From positions 1 to 7,485 of the forward strand of contig JAPWUZ010000127.1 in NCBI GenBank assembly GCA_028275265.1: a stretch of DNA of 7,485 nt, in the 5' to 3' direction. Shown piece after piece: positions 1 through 5,975 of this stretch. The translations under genes were made by a program, and so were the position numbers. How positions within the stretch are numbered: position 1 is the first letter of the stretch; every line of letters begins with the position of its first letter. The DNA comes from Armatimonadota bacterium. GTDB lineage: Bacteria; Armatimonadota; HRBIN16. A model generated the notes under the pieces. The model made no database searches. It was not told the DNA's origin and worked only from the letters and a program-made list of their open reading frames with translations.

Positions 1-618
1 CTTCCTACTGTCGGGAGACCAGCTCAGGCTACCGCAGGAGGTCACCTCGCTGGTCAGCCGTTTTGCCTCGCCGGTTTTCGCGTCAGCGACCCAAACCTGA
101 TAGTACTCGCCGTCAAAGTAGCCTGCACCGTCCAGCCTGTAGAACGGGCGTGTGATGATGCGGGGCGGGGTGGAGAACCCCGTCTCCTTGCGTTCTTTTG
201 CCGCCTGCTCGCGCCACGGTTCGGGCGTCAGGCGAAAGGTGAATGCCACCTTCGTGCCGTCTGGCGACCAGACAATCTCGCCGATGCTACCCTCTTCCAG
301 TGAGGTCAGCGCGCGCGCTTCACCGCCGTCCACCGGTATCAGGAATATCTGTGTCTTGGGCTTCTGGCGGTTGCTGACGAAGGCGATAGTTTTGCCATCC
401 GGCGACCAGCGCGGCTGGCTGTCGGCGACCTCGCCACTGGTGAACTGGCGCACCTCACGCGTGCGAAGGTCGCACAGATACAGGTGGCTGAAGTATTTGT
501 TCTTCTCGCGGTCAGCGTTCTTCACCACGCATACGACGCGCTCGCCGTCGGGCGAAATCTGCGCATCGCTGACCAGCCGAAGCCGAAACAGGTCATCGAT
601 TGTGATAGGTCTGGGCAT
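1..618 (-). CDS. S9-family peptidase (acylaminoacyl-peptidase-like), N-terminal part
   Basis: The reverse strand reads from ATG at 618 to the window edge as 206 residues without a stop, so the 3' part is missing. The start MPRPITIDDLFRLRLVSD and the repeated SPDG or SPDS motifs (residues 22-25, 72-75, 118-121, 201-204), each after a W or I and before a hydrophobic strand, are typical of the TolB/PD40-like beta-propeller that precedes the alpha/beta-hydrolase domain in prolyl oligopeptidase-family enzymes. The family removes acylated residues or dipeptides from short peptides in the cytoplasm; no signal peptide is visible. AGGAG at 626-630 lies 7 nt before the ATG and supports this start. The catalytic Ser-Asp-His triad would lie beyond position 1, so activity cannot be judged. 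The gene is divergent from the sigma-factor cassette across 194 nt, in which I find no convincing promoter reading leftwards. A TolB-like propeller without a hydrolase domain is the main alternative. Confidence 0.88.
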   Translation of the reverse strand, partial: MPRPITIDDLFRLRLVSDAQISPDGERVVCVVKNADREKNKYFSHLYLCDLRTREVRQFTSGEVADSQPRWSPDGKTIAFVSNRQKPKTQIFLIPVDGGEARALTSLEEGSIGEIVWSPDGTKVAFTFRLTPEPWREQAAKERKETGFSTPPRIITRPFYRLDGAGYFDGEYYQVWVADAKTGEAKRLTSEVTSCGSLSWSPDSRK

Positions 619-750
619 GTTCACACTCCTGGATATCACGGGTTGGTCGAAGGAATCTTCGGCGGGGTCGTGATGAAACCTTCTGGGGCGAACAGAGGGT
701 AAAATAAGGGTGAAGAAAGGGGTCACCATCGGCACAATTCCTCATGGAGC

Positions 751-779
751 GCAACTTTTTGAACGTATTTGGTGTCTAA
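751..779 (+). promoter_or_regulatory. Candidate ECF sigma-factor promoter of the sigma cassette
   Basis: GCAACTT at 751-757 matches the ECF-group -35 element GGAACTT at six of seven bases. GTCTAA at 774-779 matches a common ECF -10 element. The gap is 16 nt, within the usual range. Transcription would start near 786-788, leaving about 25 nt of leader before the ATG at 813. Because this cassette encodes an ECF sigma factor as its second gene, autoregulation is the natural reading, but it is inferred from motif similarity alone. Confidence 0.55.
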
Positions 780-797
780 TAAGAAATGAAGGAAACG

Positions 798-804
798 AGG
801 AGGT
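798..804 (+). promoter_or_regulatory. Shine-Dalgarno site that fixes the start at 813
   Basis: AGGAGGT at 798-804 sits 8 nt before the ATG at 813. The earlier in-frame ATG at 786 has no comparable site and would lie at or before the predicted transcription start. Starting at 813 also places the basic residues and hydrophobic stretch of the signal peptide at the true N-terminus. Confidence 0.75.
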
Positions 805-812
805 CGTTCCAA

Positions 813-1742
813 ATGCGCTGGAGAACAATTGCGGCTATTGTAGCGTTATCTGTTTGCGCGGTGGTGTCACTGTGGGCACAGCCGGAACCCGGCGAGCCTC
901 AACCTCCGCCGGAGCCACCGGTGGATGTGCCTTCGGAGCCTGTCATGCCACCTCCGCCACCTGCGGAGTTGCAGCCGCCTGTGGAACAGCCCCGGCAGCA
1001 AATTCGCCAGCCGGGTCAGCAGGCTGGCAGTAACGTGCGGCAGGTGCTGGAGAGCATCGCGGAGCGGTTCAAACTGCAGGTAGTAGTGGACCCGCTGTTG
1101 CAGGCGCGTGTGACACCCCCAGCTCAAGCCAACAGCGCGCAGGCAGCCCTGGACGCAGTCGTCAAGCAAATCCCCGGTTCGGCATGGCGCAAGGTGTACC
1201 TGCGTGCAGACATGGAACTGCCGGCTTCCGAGACGCTGGTCAACTGGGTACGCACCCTCGTGAATCTGGAGGCGCAGGGGTTGATTATCGCGGATGCCAG
1301 CAGCAACCGCATTACCTCGTTCGTGCGCAACGTGACTGTCTCGCCGGATTTTGAGCAGCAGCTGGGTCAGATGGTTCCGGCGTTCAAGACGCGACCGGTG
1401 TATGTGGTGTTCTACCAGCAGCCGATGTTAGCCCAGCAACAGCGTGCGGGGCAGCGACAAGGACAGGCGCGTGCGGAAGATTTGCTGGCGCTGGAGCAAC
1501 AGCGGATGCAGCTATTTATGCAGATGTCTCCGGAGGAGCGGCAACGGGCGATCCGCATGGGCGTGCAGATGTTCATGAACATGGACCCGTCGGTGCGGAT
1601 GCAGATGATGCAAGAAGGGATGCGGTGGTTCATGAACATGTCGCCAGAAGAGCGACAGATGCTGATACAACAGGGAATGCAGATGTTCCAGCAGATGTTC
1701 CAAGGACAGCCTCCCGGTCCGCCACCGGCACCCGGACGATAA
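813..1742 (+). CDS. Secreted Pro-rich protein with Met-rich 19-residue repeats
   Basis: I do not recognise a named family over the full 309 residues. In order: a signal peptide (residues 1-22, MRWR then a hydrophobic stretch, likely cut after SLWA); a proline- and glutamate-rich linker (about 23-70); a folded segment at about 73-175 beginning NVRQVLESIAERFKLQVVVD, which resembles the short STN/secretin N-terminal fold in pattern only; a second predicted folded stretch to about 205; a Gln-rich segment; and from 232 three tandem 19-residue repeats plus a partial fourth, centred on the motif FMNMSPEER. The tail is again Pro-rich (QPPGPPPAPGR). There is no Cys lipobox, so it is probably free in the periplasm or exported. 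The SPEER(Q) motif recalls the LTPEQ-type motifs of Spy, CpxP, ZraP and CnrX proteins, but homology is not shown. It is the first gene after the ECF-type promoter and 55 nt before the sigma factor, which makes it a candidate stress output or sensor. The start is set by the strong ribosome site at 798-804. Confidence 0.8.
   Translation: MRWRTIAAIVALSVCAVVSLWAQPEPGEPQPPPEPPVDVPSEPVMPPPPPAELQPPVEQPRQQIRQPGQQAGSNVRQVLESIAERFKLQVVVDPLLQARVTPPAQANSAQAALDAVVKQIPGSAWRKVYLRADMELPASETLVNWVRTLVNLEAQGLIIADASSNRITSFVRNVTVSPDFEQQLGQMVPAFKTRPVYVVFYQQPMLAQQQRAGQRQGQARAEDLLALEQQRMQLFMQMSPEERQRAIRMGVQMFMNMDPSVRMQMMQEGMRWFMNMSPEERQMLIQQGMQMFQQMFQGQPPGPPPAPGR
1506..1706 (+). repeat. Tandem 57-bp coding repeats (19 residues, Met-rich)
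   Basis: Three consecutive in-frame units at 1506-1562, 1563-1619 and 1620-1676 each encode 19 residues, followed by a partial unit at 1677-1706. The units align without gaps: position 4 is Phe, positions 5 and 7 are Met, position 9 is Pro and position 19 is Gly in all three full units. Residues 232-298 contain 17 methionines in 67. Units 2 and 3 share the identical bases GTTCATGAACATG, while the rest has diverged, so these look like old duplications rather than recent slippage. Confidence 0.85.
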
Positions 1743-1747
1743 AAATC

Positions 1748-1771
1748 GGGAAGGCGCGCCTGCGCCTTCCC
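1748..1771 (+). other. Perfect 10-bp hairpin after the repeat-protein gene
   Basis: GGGAAGGCGC (1748-1757) pairs perfectly with GCGCCTTCCC (1762-1771) around the four-base loop GCCT, beginning 6 nt after the stop codon at 1740-1742. On the plus strand no T-run follows, so it is not a canonical intrinsic terminator in the direction of the operon. It could act as a partial terminator, an RNA-processing site or a 3' stabiliser, lowering sigma-factor output relative to the first gene. On the minus strand the hairpin is followed by GATTTTTAT, which looks more like a terminator, although no minus-strand gene ends here. Confidence 0.65.
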
Positions 1772-1797
1772 TGACAGTTCGTGAGGAAGGGTGAAAA

Positions 1798-2445
1798 ATG
1801 GTTCTGGCGATTGGCACGTCCTCGGAGGCAACACAGGAACTGGCATTGAACATGGTAGCACCGCTGGACGAGGACCTTTTACTGGTTCGTCGCTGCGGCG
1901 ACGGGGATGCCGCAGCCTTCGAGAAGCTGTATCACAAGTATGTGCGACTGGTATACAGCGTCGTGTACCGGATGGTGCCCGGTGAAGAGGCACACGACCT
2001 GACGCAAGAGGTGTTTATCCGCGCGTTCAAGAACATCCGCTCCTTCCGTGGAGACAGCAGCTTTCGCGCATGGCTGTTGCGTATCGCGCACAACCTGTGC
2101 TGTAACCGCCTGCGTGACATGAAGCGAGAGAAAACCGATTCACTGGAAGAGATGGCGGAGCGAGAGAACGGCAGCTACGAGCCGGTTTCCGATGAGGACC
2201 TGCAGGCACACGTAGAGCGCGAGGAACTTCAGCGTAAAGTGCGAGAGGTGCTGGCTCGCCTGCCGGAAGATTACCGAACCATGCTGGTGCTGCGTGACTT
2301 CGAGCAGTTGACGTACGAAGAGATTAGCCACATTACCGGATTGACTATCGCCAATGTGAAATCGCGCCTGCACCGTGCGCGTTTGGCTTTTAAGCGTCTT
2401 TTTGAGCCTTATTATCAGGTGTACTATCAGGGGGTAGGTGAGTAA
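1798..2445 (+). CDS. ECF-type RNA polymerase sigma factor (RpoE-like)
   Basis: The 215-residue product is an extracytoplasmic-function sigma factor that directs RNA polymerase to stress promoters. Region 2 spans about 28-107 and includes DLTQEVFIRAFKNIRSFRG followed by the SFRAWLLRIAHNLCCNRLR segment, the core-binding and -10-recognition part. A charged linker (about 108-144) follows, then region 4 at about 145-202 with the -35-recognition helix-turn-helix LTYEEISHITGLTIANVKSR and the LHRAR ending typical of the group. There is no sigma region 1 or 3 and no C-terminal extension beyond about 13 residues. The N-terminus is about 20 residues longer than usual. The ATG at 1798 is preceded by GAGGAAGG at 1783-1790 with a 7-nt gap; a start at 1852 (Met19) is possible but lacks an equally good site. 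Its stop is 2 nt before the anti-sigma gene, the usual sigma/anti-sigma arrangement. Confidence 0.95.
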   Translation: MVLAIGTSSEATQELALNMVAPLDEDLLLVRRCGDGDAAAFEKLYHKYVRLVYSVVYRMVPGEEAHDLTQEVFIRAFKNIRSFRGDSSFRAWLLRIAHNLCCNRLRDMKREKTDSLEEMAERENGSYEPVSDEDLQAHVEREELQRKVREVLARLPEDYRTMLVLRDFEQLTYEEISHITGLTIANVKSRLHRARLAFKRLFEPYYQVYYQGVGE

Positions 2446-2447
2446 CC

Positions 2448-2849
2448 ATGCGTTGCGAAGAAGTACAGGAACGACTGAGCGCGCTGATTGACGAACAGCT
2501 GAGCCCGCAGGAGCACGAGCAGCTACAGCATCATCTGCACACTTGTGAGGCTTGCTTCCGGGAGTATCAGGAGCTGCGCCGGTTTGTGGAGTTCTGCCGA
2601 CAGCTGGAAGCGCCAGATCCGAAAATCGACTTGTGGCGTGAGTTCCAGCCGATGCTCGCCGAAATCGTTGCCGAACAGAAGATACCCTTTGCGCAGCGGT
2701 TGCGCCGCCAGTGGAACCGTCTGGTGTCGCAGGTCTGTTACGGCATCATCCTGTTCCTGCAGGTGGTCACGTATCAGTTAACCATCACGCTGTCGCGTTA
2801 CATCGTGGAACCTGAGCGCGCGGCGTACGGTCGCCCGGCACAGGGGTGA
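2448..2849 (+). CDS. Zinc-finger anti-sigma factor with one membrane segment
   Basis: The 133-residue product has the zinc-binding anti-sigma (ZAS, zf-HC2) signature: Cys3 near the N-terminus, then H29-x3-C33-x2-C36 in QHHLHTCEACFREY. In the family this helical domain sits on the cytoplasmic side and holds the sigma factor away from RNA polymerase. A hydrophobic stretch at about 97-120 (VCYGIILFLQVVTYQLTITL) is a candidate single membrane helix. Only about 13 residues follow, so there is no extracytoplasmic sensor domain of useful size. AGGTGA at 2436-2441 gives a ribosome site 6 nt before the ATG, inside the sigma gene's end. Its partner is almost certainly the sigma factor just upstream. 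The retained HxxxCxxC plus Cys3 also permits redox control as in RsrA-type proteins, which cannot be told apart here. Confidence 0.9.
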   Translation: MRCEEVQERLSALIDEQLSPQEHEQLQHHLHTCEACFREYQELRRFVEFCRQLEAPDPKIDLWREFQPMLAEIVAEQKIPFAQRLRRQWNRLVSQVCYGIILFLQVVTYQLTITLSRYIVEPERAAYGRPAQG

Positions 2850-3529
2850 TGACGGTGAGTATCGAAAGCGTGATCCAGTGGTTGCAAACACCTTATGCTA
2901 CCGTGCTGCTCACCTTTATCGGGCTGGCTTTTCTGGTGACAGAGTTTTTGACCCGGCCGGTGTGGTCGTGGGTGGGCACGGTGGGCATGCTGTTTCTGGG
3001 GATGGTGTTTGTGGCTCACCTCTGGAGCGGCTCGCACTGGTGGGGTATGGTGGTGTTCGCGCTGGGCGCGGCACTGGTCATTGTGGAGACACACATCCTG
3101 CCCGGACGGGGAATCTTTGCGTTGATCGGCTTCCTGTGCATCTTCGCGGGCATGCGCGAGGCGATTATGATACAGTCGCACCCCCTGTTTGCTCTGCTGG
3201 TTTCCTCGATACTGACCCTGATGAGCATGGTGGTCTTCTTCGTCTATCTGCCCAAGAGCCATCTATGGCGCGAGATGCAACAGCGGATACAGATGTCCAT
3301 GCCTGTCAGCTGGGAGGCTCAGCGCAAGCTGCTGGGCGCAGAAGGCGTTACGCTCACAGACCTGACGCCGGGGGGCACCGCGCGGATTGGCGATGTGAGC
3401 CTGCATGTGTTGACCGAGCAGGAGTTCTTACCCGCAAACACCCCTGTGCGTGTGGCAGAGGTGCGCCCCGACGGTGTGGTGGTCGAGCCGTTGAACAAGC
3501 CCACGCGCTCCGAAGTGGAACAGAGTTAA
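2849..3529 (+). CDS. NfeD-like membrane protein with C-terminal OB-fold domain
   Basis: The 226-residue product has about five hydrophobic segments (roughly residues 16-34, 38-57, 65-83, 86-104, 112-134), then a soluble domain at about 160-216. The phrase VETHILPGRGIFALIGFL in the membrane part and GAEGVTLTDLTPGGTARIGD in the tail match the NfeD family, whose small OB-fold beta-barrel is thought to support SPFH/flotillin-type membrane-organising proteins. It lacks the ClpP-like serine protease domain of long NfeD forms. The ATG at 2849 overlaps the anti-sigma stop by one base, so the genes are translationally coupled. AGGGG at 2842-2846 is too close to this ATG (2 nt) but ideally placed for the in-frame GTG at 2855, so the true start may be two codons later. 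No flotillin gene is adjacent. As the last gene of the sigma cassette it is a plausible envelope-stress effector. Confidence 0.85.
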   Translation: MTVSIESVIQWLQTPYATVLLTFIGLAFLVTEFLTRPVWSWVGTVGMLFLGMVFVAHLWSGSHWWGMVVFALGAALVIVETHILPGRGIFALIGFLCIFAGMREAIMIQSHPLFALLVSSILTLMSMVVFFVYLPKSHLWREMQQRIQMSMPVSWEAQRKLLGAEGVTLTDLTPGGTARIGDVSLHVLTEQEFLPANTPVRVAEVRPDGVVVEPLNKPTRSEVEQS

Positions 3530-3539
3530 GCTCCTGCGC

Positions 3540-4370
3540 CTATCGGTAGTGCCTCGCCCAGAAGTGGAAGTGTCCCTGTAACCACGTTGCCGTCTCCATC
3601 ATCGACGGTCCTTCGTGGATGATGTTTTGGCCTTTTTGCACCGAGCCTGCCACCACGTAGGGCGCAGGGTTCCACCGATGCCAGCCGCGTTCCTCAATCA
3701 GAGCGGCGATGTCCACCGGATACTCGGGTTCCGTGTGGAAAAGCAGTACATCGGGTCTCGCCATCTCTACCTGCGCCAGGTCCGGTGTAAAGTAGGCGCG
3801 GCGGTCTCGCCCGAAGATATTGTCTCCTCCGGCGGCTTCCACCAAATCGTGGATGAAGCTGAGCGCGCCCACCGTACGCATGTGCTTGCCAAACCACAGC
3901 TCGATGTACACGCGCGGTCGGCGCAACGGGGCAGACAGGTAGAGCGTCTGAAACTGCTGTTCCCAACGCTGGCGCAAACGGCGGGCAGACTCCACTTCGT
4001 TCAACAGCCCGCCCAACAGGTTCAGGTTCTCCATCACTCCACTGATACTGCTTGGCAGCGGCAGGGCGTATACCGGATAGCCCGCCTGTGCCAGCCGGAT
4101 ACCCAGCGTGCGCTGGATACCGGTGGTGAGCAGTATCAGGTCGGGTTTTATCTGCTGGAACATTGCTTCATCCGCGCGCAGGTAGTCCCCTGCTACGGGC
4201 AGATTGTTGGCTGGAATATAGCGGGAACAGTATGCGGAGATGGCAGCCACCCGATGTCCGCAACCCATCTCGAAAATGGTCTCGGTCAGGGACGATGCCA
4301 GACAGACGATACGCTGGGGACGTTCTGCCAGATCGATGTCCACACCCAAAGTTTCACAGAAGACTCGCAT
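3540..4370 (-). CDS. BtuF/FecB-type solute-binding protein lacking a signal peptide
   Basis: The 276-residue product carries the periplasmic-binding-protein 2 fold (PF01497-type) used by ABC importers of cobalamin, haem and ferric siderophores. The opening LAERPQRIVCLASSLTETIF, the IKPDLILLTT segment, the long linking helix at about 112-145, and AAGGDNIFGRDRRAYFTPDL followed by RPDVLLFHTEPEYP are all typical. Glutamates in SLTET and HTEPE match the positions where binding proteins dock on the permease, though I cannot align them exactly. The protein starts MRVFCETLGVDIDL, with no signal peptide or lipobox, and no upstream start would add one. It may therefore be cytoplasmic or not take part in transport. 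No permease or ATPase gene is adjacent. GAGGGAGG at 4377-4384 lies 6 nt before the ATG. Its stop is 10 nt from the stop of the convergent NfeD-like gene. Substrate is unknown; cobalamin is the most common assignment for such forms. Confidence 0.85.
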   Translation of the reverse strand: MRVFCETLGVDIDLAERPQRIVCLASSLTETIFEMGCGHRVAAISAYCSRYIPANNLPVAGDYLRADEAMFQQIKPDLILLTTGIQRTLGIRLAQAGYPVYALPLPSSISGVMENLNLLGGLLNEVESARRLRQRWEQQFQTLYLSAPLRRPRVYIELWFGKHMRTVGALSFIHDLVEAAGGDNIFGRDRRAYFTPDLAQVEMARPDVLLFHTEPEYPVDIAALIEERGWHRWNPAPYVVAGSVQKGQNIIHEGPSMMETATWLQGHFHFWARHYR

Positions 4371-4401
4371 GAATCGCCTCCCTCTACCGTTTACCGCTCA
4401 C

Positions 4402-4430
4402 AGTGTAGCAGTACTTGCGACGGTTGTAAA
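4402..4430 (-). promoter_or_regulatory. Sigma-70-like promoter for the solute-binding-protein gene
   Basis: On the minus strand TTTACA (4430-4425) and TACACT (4407-4402) are separated by exactly 17 nt and match the housekeeping consensus at five and four of six bases. Transcription would begin near 4395, about 25 nt before the ATG at 4370. No cobalamin riboswitch or other structured leader fits in that space. The site lies in the 140-nt gap after hspR, in which I see no T-tract terminator, so read-through from hspR is also possible. Confidence 0.5.
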
Positions 4431-4510
4431 CAGGCTGGTGCAGTAACGCGAGGGAGCAAGGTGGGATGCCCTGCGTGATACAGGCAAGACGTCAATGGGG
4501 GGATGAAGGC

Positions 4511-4888
4511 TTACAGCTCGCGCACCACACGGGCCGGCAGAGTCTGTCGCTCGGAAAGTATCTGCTCGACGCGCTCCTGCACCATCTGTTCCATCTGGGC
4601 ATGAAGCGTTTCCAGCTCCTGCTGGAGTCGCTCTACCTTGTCCAGCAGTTCGAGAATAATCTCCACCCCGGCAAGGTTCACCCCCAGGTCGCGCGTGAGG
4701 CGCTGAATCTGGCGCAGACGCTCGATGTCCGCCTGCGAGTACAGGCGGTTTTTCTGGTTCACACGCTTGGGACGTATCAAGCCCATGCGCTCGTACATGC
4801 GCAGCGTCTGCGGATGCATATCACACAACCTCGCCGCCACGCTAATCAGATAAACCGGTTCGTGCTTGTCGCGAATGCTGTCTGCCAT
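4511..4888 (-). CDS. hspR: HspR, MerR-family heat-shock repressor
   Basis: The 125-residue product is a MerR-type DNA-binding protein. The winged helix-turn-helix spans about 11-60, with VYLISVAARLCDMHPQTLRM and then YERMGLIRPKR, NRLYS and ADIERLRQIQRL. The segment LTRDLGVNLAGVEIIL (about 64-79) is a hallmark of HspR, and a coiled coil (about 80-112) for dimerisation follows. HspR represses dnaK and related operons by binding HAIR inverted repeats (CTTGAGT-N7-ACTCAAG) and uses DnaK as co-repressor. The ATG at 4888 has AAGGGGGG 7 nt upstream (4896-4903). A GTG at 4918 would add ten unfamiliar residues and overlap dnaJ, so it is less likely. The gene starts 22 nt after the dnaJ stop, the common dnaJ-hspR order. 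No intact HAIR site is visible in the window; the dnaK promoter, its expected target, lies outside. Confidence 0.93.
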   Translation of the reverse strand: MADSIRDKHEPVYLISVAARLCDMHPQTLRMYERMGLIRPKRVNQKNRLYSQADIERLRQIQRLTRDLGVNLAGVEIILELLDKVERLQQELETLHAQMEQMVQERVEQILSERQTLPARVVREL

Positions 4889-4910
4889 ACGACATCCCCC
4901 CTTGATACCA

Positions 4911-5948
4911 TTACACACGAGTCGTTGTTGCCGTGCCGTGCAGTTGCGCCAGCTGCTGTAGCAACTCGCGCTCGCGGGTGGTCAACGTGCGAGGCACGGT
5001 GATACGCGCCCGCGCATACAGGTCGCCATAGCCGCCGCCTTTCAAGCGAGGCATTCCCTGACCGGCGAGCCGAAACACCTGCCCGCTTTGCGTGCCGGCG
5101 GGCACTTTCATCGTCACACTGCCCTTGAGAGTGGGCACGCGCACCTCGCCTCCGAGCGCGGCGGTGGTGTAAGGTATGTCCACGTCCACGTACAGATCGT
5201 CGCCTTTACGCTCGAAGGTGGGATGCGGGCGCATCCTGACAATCAGGTACAGGTCGCCGCGTTGTCCACCGCGTCCGGTCAGCCCTTCGCCCGCGAGGCG
5301 GATTTTCGAACCGTCCTGCACCCCCGCAGGGATGCGCACCTCCAGCCTCTTGCTACGAGGTACTGTTCCTCTTCCGTGACAGTTGGAGCAGACCTGTCCC
5401 ATGGTGAAGTAGCCGCTGCGTGTGCGTGCTGCTCCCGTACCGCCGCACTGTGGACAGGTGTCTTGCAGGGTCACGGACAGCGTTTTGGTTGCTCCGGTAT
5501 ACGCCTCTTCCAGCGAGACCTCTATCGGATACTCCACATCCAGCGAGGCACCGAATACTGTGTCGAAATCTGCCTCGGCGGTGCGGCTGCGCCCGAACGC
5601 ATCGCCAAACAGCGTGGCGAACAGGTCACCCAACCCGCCGAAGCCGAAGTCGCGCAAATCCTGCCACCCGCCACCGCCGGAGAATCCACCAGGCTGCTGT
5701 TGCTGCTGCTCGCTGTAGTATTTCCACATCTCGCCGTACTGGTCGTACTTGGCGCGCTTCTCCGGGTCGGAGAGCACCTCGTATGCCTCGCTAATCTCCT
5801 TGAACTTTTCCTCCGCGCTCTTGTCACCCGGGTTGACATCCGGGTGGTATTTGCGCGCCAGTCGGCGATACGCCTGTTTGATCTCCTTTTCGGTGGCGTT
5901 GCGCGGCACACCAAGTATCGCGTAGTAGTCCTTGTATTTGAAGTTCAT
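4911..5948 (-). CDS. dnaJ: DnaJ (Hsp40) co-chaperone with reduced zinc domain
   Basis: The 345-residue product delivers unfolded clients to DnaK and stimulates its ATPase. The J domain spans 6-70 with the essential HPD at 35-37. A short Gly/Phe-rich region with a Gln run (81-85) follows to about 120, then C-terminal domain I from about 137, a zinc-binding insert, and domain II to about 325. Type I DnaJ proteins carry four CxxCxGxG motifs; here there are only two, CPQCGGTG (165-172) and CSNCHGRG (187-194), separated by 14 residues. That spacer (ARTRSGYFTMGQ) resembles the one between motifs 2 and 3 of classical DnaJ, so one zinc site appears to remain. No frameshift is evident and the flanking domains are intact, so this is a stable variant. 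The ribosome site before the ATG is weak (GAGGC close by, GAAGGT 12 nt away). An upstream terminator separates it from hsp20, so it may have its own promoter at about 5960-5999. Confidence 0.94.
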   Translation of the reverse strand: MNFKYKDYYAILGVPRNATEKEIKQAYRRLARKYHPDVNPGDKSAEEKFKEISEAYEVLSDPEKRAKYDQYGEMWKYYSEQQQQQPGGFSGGGGWQDLRDFGFGGLGDLFATLFGDAFGRSRTAEADFDTVFGASLDVEYPIEVSLEEAYTGATKTLSVTLQDTCPQCGGTGAARTRSGYFTMGQVCSNCHGRGTVPRSKRLEVRIPAGVQDGSKIRLAGEGLTGRGGQRGDLYLIVRMRPHPTFERKGDDLYVDVDIPYTTAALGGEVRVPTLKGSVTMKVPAGTQSGQVFRLAGQGMPRLKGGGYGDLYARARITVPRTLTTRERELLQQLAQLHGTATTTRV

Positions 5949-5975
5949 CGTTGCCTCGCCACCTTCTTACCAAAA

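Noticed and set aside
677..705. Sigma-70 promoter with TAAAAT at 700-705 reading rightwards
   Set aside because: The -10 resemblance is fair, but no -35 element occurs at 16-18 nt, and the ECF-type promoter at 751-779 is better placed.
786..812. Earlier in-frame ATG at 786 as the start of the secreted repeat protein
   Set aside because: It has no good ribosome site, falls at or before the predicted transcription start, and would bury the signal peptide nine residues inside. The ATG at 813 has AGGAGGT 8 nt upstream.
3615..4478. A 287-codon open frame on the plus strand opposite the solute-binding-protein gene
   Set aside because: It mirrors the real gene's codons, has no family features, and lacks a proper ribosome site and neighbours.
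4371..4510. Cobalamin riboswitch in front of the solute-binding-protein gene
   Set aside because: The gap is 140 nt, the predicted leader is only about 25 nt, and no B12-box-like sequence or extended pairing was seen.
4889..4918. GTG at 4918 as the hspR start
   Set aside because: It overlaps the end of dnaJ and adds residues not typical of HspR. The ATG at 4888 has a clear ribosome site.
5694..5712. CAG-type triplet run as a mobile or unstable repeat
   Set aside because: It is a short stretch encoding five glutamines in the linker of DnaJ after the J domain, a normal low-complexity region with mixed CAG/CAA codons.
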